Assembly (NCBI GenBank): GCA_965279735.1
Contig: OZ257260.1
Location: 1,860,001 to 1,924,000, forward strand
DNA length: 64,000 nt
Direction: 5' to 3'
DNA from: CAIUGU01 sp965279735
GTDB lineage: Bacteria > Pseudomonadota > Gammaproteobacteria > Steroidobacterales > Steroidobacteraceae
Position 1 is the stretch's first letter, and the number at the start of each line of letters is the position of its first letter. The position numbers and the translations under genes are program-made. This document shows positions 42,213 through 50,615 of the stretch, in pieces. The notes beneath the pieces were generated by a model that was not told where the DNA came from, searched no databases, and was given only the letters and a program-made list of their open reading frames with translations.

Positions 42213-44105
42213 TTAAGGATTGGGGATACCGCTGGCACCGCTCGCAATCGCCACTAGCGCCGCGCCATAGCGTTCAAGTTTGGTCTTGCCGATGCCGGGA
42301 ATATCCGCGAGCTCTCGCGGTGCAGTAGGCTGGCGTCTCGCGATTTCCGCGAGCGTCACGTCATGAAGGATCACGTATGCAGGCACGCTTTGCCGGCGCG
42401 CTTCTTCCAGCCGCCACGCCTTGAGCCTGGCGAGCCGATCCTGGTCCGGCAGCACATCCATCGGCCTTGGCGGTGCAGGCTTGCGCACTTTCTTCACGCG
42501 CTTGCGCTCCACTGCGCGACGCATTTCGACCTTCTGCTCGCCTCGCAACACCGGCCGAGCCGCTTCCGTCAGCCGGAGCGCGCCATACGAGTTGTGATCG
42601 ACGCGCGCATATCCCATGGCCACCAGCTGGCGAAACACGTTGCGCCAATCGGCCTCTGAAACATCGGCACCGATGCCGAAGACGCTGAGCTTGTGATGAT
42701 CCCAGCGTTGCGTCCGTTCGCCGTCCTTGCCTCGCAGGACTTCAATGAGATGCATGACGCCGAAGCGCTGCTCCGTGCGATAGATGGCCGAGAGCGCTTT
42801 CTGTGCGGCTGCGCTGGCGTCCCACGTTTGCGGCGGGGCGAGACAGGTATCGCAATTGCCGCACGGTCCACTCGCTTCACCAAAATACTTGAGCAGGTGC
42901 ACGCGCCGGCACTGCGCGGTCTCGCAGAGCGCCAGCAACGCATCGAGCTTGGCGTTCGAGACGCGTTTGTAGGCTTCATTGGCTTCGGAGCTGTCGATCA
43001 TGCGCCGCTGCTGCACGACATCACCGAGTCCATAGGCCATCCACGCATCGGCCGGCAAACCATCGCGCCCTGCCCGCCCCGTTTCCTGATAGTAGCCTTC
43101 GATGCTTTTCGGCAGGTCGAGGTGCGCAACGAAGCGCACATCGGGTTTGTCGATACCCATGCCAAACGCAATGGTCGCCACAACGACTACGCCTTCTTCC
43201 CGCTGGAAGCGCGCCTGATGTTCGCTGCGATCCACCGTTTCCATGCCCGCGTGATACGGCAACGCGGTGCAGCCCTGTGCTGCGAGCCATTCGGCAGTCT
43301 CATCCACCTTCTTGCGCGACAGGCAGTACACGATGCCGGCTTCACCCTCGTGATCATTGCGGATGAAGCTGAGCAATTGCGCCCGCGAATCCGCCTTGTC
43401 GACGATGGTGTACCGGATATTCGGCCGGTCGAAGCTGGAGACGAATATCCGCGCCTCGTTCAGCGACAAGCGGGTGATGATCTCGGCTCGGGTCTGCGGA
43501 TCCGCGGTAGCGGTCAACGCGATGCGAGGCACATCCGGAAAACGCTCATGCAGAACGGAGAGCTGCAGGTAGTCGGGACGAAAGTCGTGACCCCATTGCG
43601 ACACGCAATGCGCTTCGTCGATGGCAAACAGCGAAATGCTCGCGCGCGACAGTAGATCAAGGCAGCGGGCAGTCGAAAGACGTTCGGGTGCGATGTAGAG
43701 CAGATCGAGATTGCCTTGCGCGAAGGCTCTCTCCACGTCTCGTGCTTCGTTGGCATCCAGCGTGGAATTGAGGAACGCCGCCCTCACTCCGAGTTGCGTC
43801 AGCGCCGCGACCTGGTCCTGCATCAACGCGATGAGCGGCGAAACGACAACGGCCGTTCCGGCACGGAGCAGCGCAGGCACCTGGTAGCAGAGGGATTTGC
43901 CGCCGCCCGTGGGCATGAGCACAAGCGCATCACCGCCCGCCACCACGTGATCGATTATCTCCCGCTGCGCGCCGCGGAAAGCAGGATGACCGAATGTGGA
44001 GCGGAGAACGTCGAGGGCGGGATCGGGAGCAATCGTCAATGGGGAGAGCCTGCGGAGAAACAGGCCGCAAGGGTACGCGAAAGCGTACCCCCATGCCTGA
44101 CTCAT
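42213..44105 (-). CDS. recQ: ATP-dependent DNA helicase RecQ
   Basis: A 630-residue 3'-5' helicase with Walker A MPTGGGKSLCYQ, DEAHCVSQWGHDFRPDY, motif VI QETGRAGRDG, the zinc site (CRRVHLLKYFGEASGPCGNC, then DTC), an RQC domain, and a C-terminal HRDC domain (about 550-620, LARLKAWRLEEARRQSVPAY). It functions in recombination and fork repair. The ATG at 44105 overlaps the stop of the aldo/keto reductase gene (ATGA); the first 24 residues are not typical of RecQ, so a later TTG start is possible. Confidence 0.96.
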   Translation of the reverse strand: MSQAWGYAFAYPCGLFLRRLSPLTIAPDPALDVLRSTFGHPAFRGAQREIIDHVVAGGDALVLMPTGGGKSLCYQVPALLRAGTAVVVSPLIALMQDQVAALTQLGVRAAFLNSTLDANEARDVERAFAQGNLDLLYIAPERLSTARCLDLLSRASISLFAIDEAHCVSQWGHDFRPDYLQLSVLHERFPDVPRIALTATADPQTRAEIITRLSLNEARIFVSSFDRPNIRYTIVDKADSRAQLLSFIRNDHEGEAGIVYCLSRKKVDETAEWLAAQGCTALPYHAGMETVDRSEHQARFQREEGVVVVATIAFGMGIDKPDVRFVAHLDLPKSIEGYYQETGRAGRDGLPADAWMAYGLGDVVQQRRMIDSSEANEAYKRVSNAKLDALLALCETAQCRRVHLLKYFGEASGPCGNCDTCLAPPQTWDASAAAQKALSAIYRTEQRFGVMHLIEVLRGKDGERTQRWDHHKLSVFGIGADVSEADWRNVFRQLVAMGYARVDHNSYGALRLTEAARPVLRGEQKVEMRRAVERKRVKKVRKPAPPRPMDVLPDQDRLARLKAWRLEEARRQSVPAYVILHDVTLAEIARRQPTAPRELADIPGIGKTKLERYGAALVAIASGASGIPNP

Positions 44106-45067
44106 CCCCCCATGCGGACGGGCACCGGCGGCAGGACGTCGATGAAATCCGTCATGCGCTTGCGCATCGCCTGGTCGGGCAGCCGGCCGATGCCGCCGCC
44201 CATGTTATCGAGCATGTTCTTCGCCTGGCTGGTCGAAGGCGTCACCACCGTGACAGCGGGGTGACTGATGACGTACTTGAGGAAGAACTGCGCCCAGGTT
44301 TTTGCATCGAATTCCGCTGCCCAGTCCGGCAACGGGCGATCGCCGACGCGACGGAACAGACTCGTCCGGCCAAACGGCAGGTACGCCAGCACGCCAATCT
44401 TGCGCTCGAGTGCCAGTGGCAAGAATTTCTCTTCGACGTCGCGATTGTCGATGGCGTAATCGAGACCGACAAAATCGAGCGGCTCGGTCCGCATGGCCTG
44501 TTCGATCAGCGGGTACTGTTCCGGGAAGGTGGTCGTGACGCCGATGTAGCGCACCCGGCCCGCGGCCTTCAGCTCCTTGAGGATCGGTAGCTGCGTCGCA
44601 ACGTCGCCCATGTTGTGCACCTGGAGCACGTCGATCTTGTCGACGCTGAATCGCTTGAAGGAATCCTCGATCTGGGCGCGCGCCGCAGCGGGATCGGCAC
44701 CACCACCACCGCGCCCTGCCACGTTGACCTTGGTCGCCCAGAAGATGCGCTTGTTGATCCCGAGTTCCTGCGCGATCCGGCCAGCGACTTCTTCCGAAGC
44801 GCCGTAGCCGGGAGCGGTGTCGAACAGACGGCCGCCGTTGTCGATCAGCGTCTGCATCACCTCTTTGAGCTTCTGGATGTCCTCGGACCGTGCCACTTGC
44901 GCGAACGTCGCGGAGCTGCCGAGGCCAATGACCGGGATCCTTTCGCCGGTTGACGGAATCGCGCGCTGGATGACCGATTGCTGCGCTGCCAAAAGAAGCT
45001 GGGGATCGAGGCTCATGCAGGCACCCGCCCCGAGGCTCATTCCAATCCATTGCCGGCGACTGATCAT
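44102..45067 (-). CDS. Tat-exported aldo/keto reductase
   Basis: A 321-residue aldo/keto reductase. The N-terminus SRRQWIGMSLGAGACM is a twin-arginine signal, so a folded, cofactor-loaded enzyme is exported. Core motifs: LFDTAPGYGASEEVAGRIA with the catalytic Asp/Tyr, ATKVNVAG, and RYIGVTTTFPEQYPLI. The NADPH-binding end has VVTPSTSQAKNMLDN. A periplasmic AKR is unusual, as free NADPH is cytoplasmic. Its stop overlaps the recQ start. The substrate is unknown. Confidence 0.9.
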   Translation of the reverse strand: MISRRQWIGMSLGAGACMSLDPQLLLAAQQSVIQRAIPSTGERIPVIGLGSSATFAQVARSEDIQKLKEVMQTLIDNGGRLFDTAPGYGASEEVAGRIAQELGINKRIFWATKVNVAGRGGGGADPAAARAQIEDSFKRFSVDKIDVLQVHNMGDVATQLPILKELKAAGRVRYIGVTTTFPEQYPLIEQAMRTEPLDFVGLDYAIDNRDVEEKFLPLALERKIGVLAYLPFGRTSLFRRVGDRPLPDWAAEFDAKTWAQFFLKYVISHPAVTVVTPSTSQAKNMLDNMGGGIGRLPDQAMRKRMTDFIDVLPPVPVRMGG

Positions 45068-45247
45068 GACGTTCTCCGTTGGATAAGCGCCGGATCGTAG
45101 GCAACGCGCTTTTGCAAGGTCAACCGCGGTCGCGTCAAGAATTGTCAGCCGGACTCAACCGTCATGACGGACCGCGGGACATCCGGTATCTTCGCGTGGG
45201 CCCTCAAAGGGCATTCACGAATCATGAACGGCTTGAAGGAGACAGCA

Positions 45248-46426
45248 GTGAACACCGGTAACGACAAAAGCAGGAAAGCCATGACACTCCTGCAAAGCAC
45301 TCTGGGGGCCGTGTTGCTTGGCGCCGCTGCGATGGCAGGCACAGCGCAGGCGCAGGTGCCGGAAAACATCTACCAGGAAATGGTGAAGATCGGCCACATC
45401 GTCGATCCCGCCTGCACCGCCAAACTGTATCGCGGCTTCATGCCGAAGAACGACGTCATGAGCGGCGTCGCCCAGCCTTATCCCGGCATCAACGTGACAC
45501 GTGACGTGTCATTCGGATCGAACCCGAAAGATGTCGTCGACATCCTGAGTGCGGCAACCGGGGCAGGCAATCGTCCCGTGCTTATCTATGTGCCCGGCGG
45601 CGGCGGCAACAAGACCGAACAGCAGAGCAAGGACTCGAACGCGTTCTACGACAACATCGGCCGCTGGGCCACGAAGAACGGCATGGTCGGCGTGCTTATG
45701 CAGCGTCATCCCGGCGCAAGCTGGGACGATCCCGCGAAGGACGTCTCGACGATGATCCAGTGGCTGCAGGCAAACGTTGCCAAGTACCAGGGCAACCCTG
45801 ACCGCATGTTCATCTGGGCGCAATCGGCCGGCAACGGTCCGACCGGCACCTACCTCGGCCGTCCTGAAGTCTGGGGACCCAAGGGCGTTGGCCTCAAGGG
45901 CGCGATCCTGATGGCGGGCGGCTTCAACATTGCGCCGCTCAACATGCCGCAGCCCGGCCAGGGCGGTGGTCCTGCGTTCGGTGGCCAGCCCGGTGGTCCT
46001 CCCGCTGCGGGCAGCACGTGCGGAGAAGGTTCACCCCAGTCGGCAGCCGGCGCCATCAAGGGCCCGAGCGCAATGACTCCGCCTCCTGCAGGCGCACCCG
46101 CTGGCAGTCCTCCCGGCGTGGGTGCCGGTGGTCCTCCGCAGCGTCCCGATGAAGCAACTCTGATCGCGCGTTCCACCTTGCCGGCTCTGCGCAAGGGCAC
46201 CGTGAAGCTGATGTTCGTTTCGCCGGAACTCGATCCGGGCGTCGACGGCAAGATGAGCACGTTCTACCAGACCCTGCACGATGACCTGTGCAAGGTCGGA
46301 GCAGACAAGTGTCCGACGATGCTGTACGCGCCCCGCCACAACCACATGTCGGTGGTGTACTCGCCTGATTCGCCGGACACGACGGTGAGCAAGCCGGTGC
46401 TCGACTTCATCCGCAGCGTCAAGTAA
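45248..46426 (+). CDS. Secreted alpha/beta-hydrolase (esterase-like) with Pro/Gly-rich insertion
   Basis: A 392-residue protein. GTG 45248 is selected because AAGGAGA lies 5 bases before it; the frame is open upstream. The signal peptide is STLGAVLLGAAAMAGTAQA. The hydrolase core has VLIYVPGGGGNKTE (oxyanion-hole region), MFIWAQSAGNGPTG with the probable nucleophile Ser, LMFVSPELDPGVD, and a terminal YAPRHNHMSVVYS with the probable His. A Pro/Gly-rich insertion (about 240-300) interrupts the fold before the last strand. It resembles carboxylesterases such as feruloyl esterase-like proteins; the substrate is not evident. A terminator follows. Confidence 0.8.
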   Translation: MNTGNDKSRKAMTLLQSTLGAVLLGAAAMAGTAQAQVPENIYQEMVKIGHIVDPACTAKLYRGFMPKNDVMSGVAQPYPGINVTRDVSFGSNPKDVVDILSAATGAGNRPVLIYVPGGGGNKTEQQSKDSNAFYDNIGRWATKNGMVGVLMQRHPGASWDDPAKDVSTMIQWLQANVAKYQGNPDRMFIWAQSAGNGPTGTYLGRPEVWGPKGVGLKGAILMAGGFNIAPLNMPQPGQGGGPAFGGQPGGPPAAGSTCGEGSPQSAAGAIKGPSAMTPPPAGAPAGSPPGVGAGGPPQRPDEATLIARSTLPALRKGTVKLMFVSPELDPGVDGKMSTFYQTLHDDLCKVGADKCPTMLYAPRHNHMSVVYSPDSPDTTVSKPVLDFIRSVK

Positions 46427-46442
46427 AGAAGTGATTGAACTG

Positions 46443-46478
46443 CCCCGCTCTTCCGGTCAATCGGGAGAGCGGGGTTTT
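46443..46478 (+). terminator. Rho-independent terminator
   Basis: CCCCGCTCTTCCGG pairs with TCGGGAGAGCGGGG across a short loop, giving about 13 base pairs, and TTTT follows. It lies 17 bases after the hydrolase stop. The reverse strand lacks a T tract, so it probably serves only the rightward gene. Confidence 0.85.
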
Positions 46479-46488
46479 CATTTGTGGG

Positions 46489-46980
46489 TTAGTGCTTTTC
46501 CAGCATAGCCTGGTGACCCACCTGGATTTCCTCGACGGTCAGGCTGCCGTCATGGTTCGCATCCATCTTCTCGAACATAGTCTTTGAACCGGTTGCGTGC
46601 TCGGCCGCGGACAGCACTCCGTCCTGGTCGGCATCCACTACCTTGATCTTCTCTGCGGAAGACAGCGTGTGCTCGGCGTGATCGACCGGTTCCTTTTCAT
46701 CCTTGTCGAGGGAGCGGGTCATTTTTTTCTGCGCGCCATCCATCTCGGCCGCCGTGACTTTCCCGTCTTTATTGGCATCCATGCCTTCAAACATGACTTT
46801 CGCCCCCGCCGCATGTTCGCTTGCAGAGACCTTGCCATCGACATTCCGATCCATCATTTTCATTTCCGCCTCCGCCGCTGAGGCAGGCTTGGGCTGTTCT
46901 GGCTCGGCTCCATGAACCGGAATCCAGAGCAGGACGGAAAGAGTCACTAAACTCGCGGGGAATCTGGTCGAGTTAATCAT
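46489..46980 (-). CDS. Exported EF-hand calcium-binding protein
   Basis: A 163-residue protein from ATG 46980 (GGAGAA upstream) with a signal peptide (SLVTLSVLLWIPVHG). Four EF-hand loops are visible: DRNVDGKVSASE, DANKDGKVTAAE, DADQDGVLSAAE and DANHDGSLTVEE, all with canonical acidic ligands. It is predicted to be a periplasmic calcium buffer or sensor. The convergent hydrolase gene ends nearby but shares no promoter. Confidence 0.88.
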   Translation of the reverse strand: MINSTRFPASLVTLSVLLWIPVHGAEPEQPKPASAAEAEMKMMDRNVDGKVSASEHAAGAKVMFEGMDANKDGKVTAAEMDGAQKKMTRSLDKDEKEPVDHAEHTLSSAEKIKVVDADQDGVLSAAEHATGSKTMFEKMDANHDGSLTVEEIQVGHQAMLEKH

Positions 46981-47079
46981 GGTGTTCTCCACGTTCGCGT
47001 GACGCTCGTGAATACGATGAAAACAGAGCGCCGCGCGAGACAGAACCGGAAAAAACCGCAAAAGAAGGGAGGAATCCAC

Positions 47080-47667
47080 CTACACCGTTTGCCAGATGAG
47101 CAGGCGGTTGTTGGCGGGCATCGCAATGTCCTCCAGCAGCCGCAATCCGGTATCTTCAGCCAATGCGTTGACCGCCTCGAAGTCGCGGATCGCCATCTGC
47201 GCACCACGCTTCTTGAGCCACTCGTTGAAGGACGCGTTGCTGGCGCTCGTGAACCGGCCTCCGTAGTTGAAGGGTCCATAGATCGCGACCTTTACGTCGG
47301 GTGCGAGCAGTGCAGGCAGCCGAGTGAACAGCATCTCGACTTCGGGCCAGCTCATGATGTGCAGCGTGTTGGCCGAGAACACCGCGTCGAACGTCCCGTC
47401 TGGCCACGGGCCTTTCACATCGAAAGGGATTGCTGGCGGCGTATTGGCCAGATTCGCCTCCTCCAGCCAGGTCGAGATGCCGGGAAGGTTGTCGGGGACG
47501 TCCGACGTCTGCCACGTCAGATGTGGCAAGGCCCCGGCAAAATAGACGGCGTGCTGGCCAGTGCCGCTGCCGATTTCCAGCACGGACTTCCGGTCGGAAA
47601 AATGCCGGCTCAATACTTCAAGGATGGGATCGCGATTGCGGTCGCAGGCTTCGGCGTAGGGTTTCAT
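47080..47667 (-). CDS. DUF938 SAM-dependent methyltransferase
   Basis: A 195-residue protein matching the DUF938 family: KPYAEACDRNRDPILEVL, SAM motif VLEIGSGTGQHAVYFA, WQTSDVPDNLPGI, FDAVFSANTLHIMSW and IYGPFNYGGRFTSASNASFN. It is a cytoplasmic class I methyltransferase of unknown substrate. It is followed by the EF-hand gene on the same strand after about 100 bases. Confidence 0.93.
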   Translation of the reverse strand: MKPYAEACDRNRDPILEVLSRHFSDRKSVLEIGSGTGQHAVYFAGALPHLTWQTSDVPDNLPGISTWLEEANLANTPPAIPFDVKGPWPDGTFDAVFSANTLHIMSWPEVEMLFTRLPALLAPDVKVAIYGPFNYGGRFTSASNASFNEWLKKRGAQMAIRDFEAVNALAEDTGLRLLEDIAMPANNRLLIWQTV

Positions 47668-47773
47668 TTATATGTCTTTGCTGTCTTTCAAGAGTTTCTT
47701 GCACATGGAACGGCTTCTGCCCAGTATGCTCCCCGGCCCCGATCCCCTGCCATTTGCCCACGCATGATGCCCC

Positions 47774-48907
47774 ATGACGTTTGCTGATCTGCAAGTAAGA
47801 CCTGAGCTGGTGGCTGCGCTCGCGAAGCAGGAGATTGCCGACCCCACGCCCATCCAGGTCACGGCGCTGCCCGTGCTGATGGACGGCAAGGACGCCTACC
47901 TGCATGCCGAGACCGGTACCGGCAAGACGCTCGCGTACCTGCTCCCGCTGTTCGCGCGGCTCGATGTTGCGCTGGCGGCGACGCAGGTGATCGTGGTGGC
48001 GCCGACGCATGAACTCGCCATCCAGATTCACCGTCAATGCTGCGACCTTGCGCAGAACGCCGGCTGGGCTGTGCGGTCGGTGCTGCTGATCGGTGGTACG
48101 TCGACAGATCGTCAGATCGAGAAGCTCAAGAAGAAGCCGCACATCGTCGTTGGCTCTCCGGGCCGGATCGGCGAACTGCTGATCAAGGGCAAGCTGAAGG
48201 CGAAAGACGTTCGCAGCATCGTGGTCGATGAAGCGGACCGGTTGCTCAACGAGGAAGCGCTGCCTTCCCTGCTCCCGATCATCAAGGCCGCGCCGCCGAA
48301 ACGGCAGCTCATTTTTGCCTCGGCTACCGTAGAGCCTGAGAGCATGAAAGCCATCGCAGACGTAGCGCCCGGCTTCACGATGCTGGAGGCTGGTGCAGCA
48401 GCGGTGAACGAAAACATCGAGCATCTGTACCTGGTCTGCGAGGAACGCGAAAAACCCGATGAGCTGCGCAAGCTGCTGCATGCGCTCGATCCCGAACGTG
48501 CCATCGTCTTCGTGCACCGTAACGAACTGGCCGAGAAAATTGCCGACCGGCTTTCCCATCACCACATTCCCTCCGCCGACCTCAATGCGGCCCGCAACAA
48601 GGAAGACCGCAAGGCGGCGATGGACGGTCTGCGCAATGCCACGATTCGTGTGCTGATCGCATCAGACGTTGCCGCACGCGGGCTCGACATCAAGGGCGTG
48701 ACGCATATCTTCAACTTCGATGTACCCACTCTAGCCAAGGCTTACCTGCATCGCGTAGGCCGCACCGGCCGCGCGGGTGCAAAGGGACTGGCAGTGACGC
48801 TGGCAACTGAAGTTGAGGCTCGCGTGGTCCCTCGCTATGAAAAGGAACTCGGCATCGTCATGACGCGGGTGCGCATGCGTGAGGGAAGACTCATCGCGGC
48901 AGGCTGA
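47774..48907 (+). CDS. DEAD-box RNA helicase
   Basis: A 377-residue minimal DEAD-box helicase. It has a Q motif (DPTPIQVTALPVL), motif I (AETGTGKTLAYLLPLF), DEAD (VVDEADRLLN), motif III (FASATVEP) and motif VI (HRVGRTGRAGAKG). There is no long C-terminal extension, so it is not a full DeaD/CsdA. It probably remodels rRNA or mRNA. It ends 2 bases before the convergent LysR gene. Confidence 0.95.
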   Translation: MTFADLQVRPELVAALAKQEIADPTPIQVTALPVLMDGKDAYLHAETGTGKTLAYLLPLFARLDVALAATQVIVVAPTHELAIQIHRQCCDLAQNAGWAVRSVLLIGGTSTDRQIEKLKKKPHIVVGSPGRIGELLIKGKLKAKDVRSIVVDEADRLLNEEALPSLLPIIKAAPPKRQLIFASATVEPESMKAIADVAPGFTMLEAGAAAVNENIEHLYLVCEEREKPDELRKLLHALDPERAIVFVHRNELAEKIADRLSHHHIPSADLNAARNKEDRKAAMDGLRNATIRVLIASDVAARGLDIKGVTHIFNFDVPTLAKAYLHRVGRTGRAGAKGLAVTLATEVEARVVPRYEKELGIVMTRVRMREGRLIAAG

Positions 48908-48909
48908 AA

Positions 48910-49863
48910 TCAGCGTTTCTTCTGACCGGAAGTCTTCATCCGGGCCGTCTTTTCGATCGTATCCACCAGCCACGCCAGACCGGCATCCATCGTCGCTACC
49001 CGCGGCGCAATGGCACGAATGGGCACATTCTTGATCGGCAGCGGGACGGCACCGCTGACGACCGGATAACGCTCTCCATACATCTTCAGAAACTTCTTCG
49101 GCAGAGCCGCAATGAGATCGGTCTCTGCCACAACGGCCAGCGCCATGAAGAAGTTGGGGACGGTCAGTGCGACTCTGCGGGCCATTCCACGCTGGGCCAG
49201 CGCTTCATCCACGTGGCCCCGCGGATCACCGCTTGCGGAAACAACGAGATGCGATGCCTTGCAATACGCGTCCAGAGAAATCCTCTTCGCCAACGCATGT
49301 CCTTCGCGCATGACCACAACGAATTCTTCATCGTACAGGTCGCGCGAGATGAAGCGCGCCGGAATATCATCCAGTGGAACGAGCGCCACATCGAGAGTAC
49401 GCGCATCGAGATCGGCGAGCGCCAGGTGAAACTGCCCCACCAGGTTCCGCACGCTGATATCAACACCTGGCGCTGCCTTCTTTAGCTCCGTCAATAGAGG
49501 AGGCAGGAGCACTGCCGAGATGCCATCCGGCGCACCGAGCGTGAACCGGCGCGTCGCCGTTTTCGCATCGAACTTCTGGGCACTGGACAGAACGCTTCGG
49601 GCACGCTCGAGGATGTCGGCAACGGGACCAGCGAGCAGCGTAGCGCGTTCGGTGGGCACGACACCTTTTGGATTTCTGAGGAACAGAGGGTCATGGAGCA
49701 ATCGCCGCAACCGGCCGAGACCATGACTCACGGCAGACGCTGAAATATGGAGCCTGCCCGCCGCGCGGCCGACATGCCGCTCCTGCAGAACCGCTTCAAA
49801 TAGCACCAGCAGGTTCAAATCGACGCCGGCCAGATTCGTCTTATGATTAGTTTCATTCAGCAT
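48910..49863 (-). CDS. LysR-family transcriptional regulator
   Basis: A 317-residue LTTR. The N-terminal winged helix (about 10-70) has LNLLVLFEAVLQERHVGRAA and ISASAVSHGLGRLRRLLHDP; the effector domain follows (about 95-300), with TLGAPDGISAVLLPPLLTEL. It is divergent from the DUF924 gene with only 68 bases between them, the usual layout for a LysR regulator and its target. No clear T-N11-A box could be picked out. Confidence 0.95.
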   Translation of the reverse strand: MLNETNHKTNLAGVDLNLLVLFEAVLQERHVGRAAGRLHISASAVSHGLGRLRRLLHDPLFLRNPKGVVPTERATLLAGPVADILERARSVLSSAQKFDAKTATRRFTLGAPDGISAVLLPPLLTELKKAAPGVDISVRNLVGQFHLALADLDARTLDVALVPLDDIPARFISRDLYDEEFVVVMREGHALAKRISLDAYCKASHLVVSASGDPRGHVDEALAQRGMARRVALTVPNFFMALAVVAETDLIAALPKKFLKMYGERYPVVSGAVPLPIKNVPIRAIAPRVATMDAGLAWLVDTIEKTARMKTSGQKKR

Positions 49864-49931
49864 GACGCTGAAATCATATCACTGGATTCATCGTCTCCGG
49901 AACTTCATTCTGCGGCCCCAACGGAGGCCAC

Positions 49932-50615
49932 ATGAACATCCAGTCACTCACACGGCTCTCGGCCGTTATCCTGATTCTGGGGTTTTCCCAGGTCCCGGCG
50001 CAGTCCACACTTGCCCCCATGGAGAAGGAACCGATGAACGCACAAGCAGTCGCCATTCGCTGCCTCACCCCCGAAACGCCACCGCAGGCGATGGACATCA
50101 TCGGTTTCTGGCTGGCGGCCGGCCCCCGTCTCTGGTTTGCGAAGGACGCAGATTTCGATCGTCGCTTTCGCGACCGATACGCCTCGCTCTACGAAGCGGC
50201 CTCACGCGGTGCATTGTCGGAATGGCAGAAGACGCCGGATGGCACACTGGCGCTGATCATCCTGCTTGATCAGTACCCGCGGAACGCCTTTCGGAACACG
50301 CCGCAAATGTATGCAACCGATGAGATGGCTCGTGAGGTAGCGGAATCTGCCATCGCAGTCGACTACGACCAGGCGATACCCACCGGCTTGCGCAGGTTTA
50401 TTTATCTGCCCTTCGGGCACTCCGAAGACCTGGCCGATCAGGAGCGCTCGGTGGGTCTGTTCAAAACGCTGAATCCGTCCGATGTTGCCCATGCCGAGCA
50501 TCATCGCGACCTCGTGCGGCGCTTCGGACGTTTCCCCCATCGAAACGAAATTCTCGGGCGCGTGTCAACAGCGGAGGAACAGCGCTATCTCGATGAGGGC
50601 GGCTACAGGGGATAA
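49932..50615 (+). CDS. DUF924 family protein with N-terminal signal-like segment
   Basis: A 227-residue protein; DUF924 spans about 50-225 (IIGFWLAAGPRLWFAKDADF, LIILLDQYPRNAFRNTPQMY, FIYLPFGHSEDLADQERS). GGAGG precedes ATG 49932. The added N-terminus (LSAVILILGFSQVPAQS) resembles a signal peptide, unusual because DUF924 proteins are normally cytoplasmic. A second in-frame ATG at 50034 has its own GAAGGA site and would give an ordinary cytoplasmic protein, so the start is uncertain. Probably controlled by the divergent LysR regulator. Confidence 0.85.
   Translation: MNIQSLTRLSAVILILGFSQVPAQSTLAPMEKEPMNAQAVAIRCLTPETPPQAMDIIGFWLAAGPRLWFAKDADFDRRFRDRYASLYEAASRGALSEWQKTPDGTLALIILLDQYPRNAFRNTPQMYATDEMAREVAESAIAVDYDQAIPTGLRRFIYLPFGHSEDLADQERSVGLFKTLNPSDVAHAEHHRDLVRRFGRFPHRNEILGRVSTAEEQRYLDEGGYRG

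Noticed and set aside
45159..45170. Perfect 12-bp palindrome CCGTCATGACGG between divergent genes
   Set aside because: Too short and GC-rich to stand out in this DNA, and no regulator gene is adjacent.
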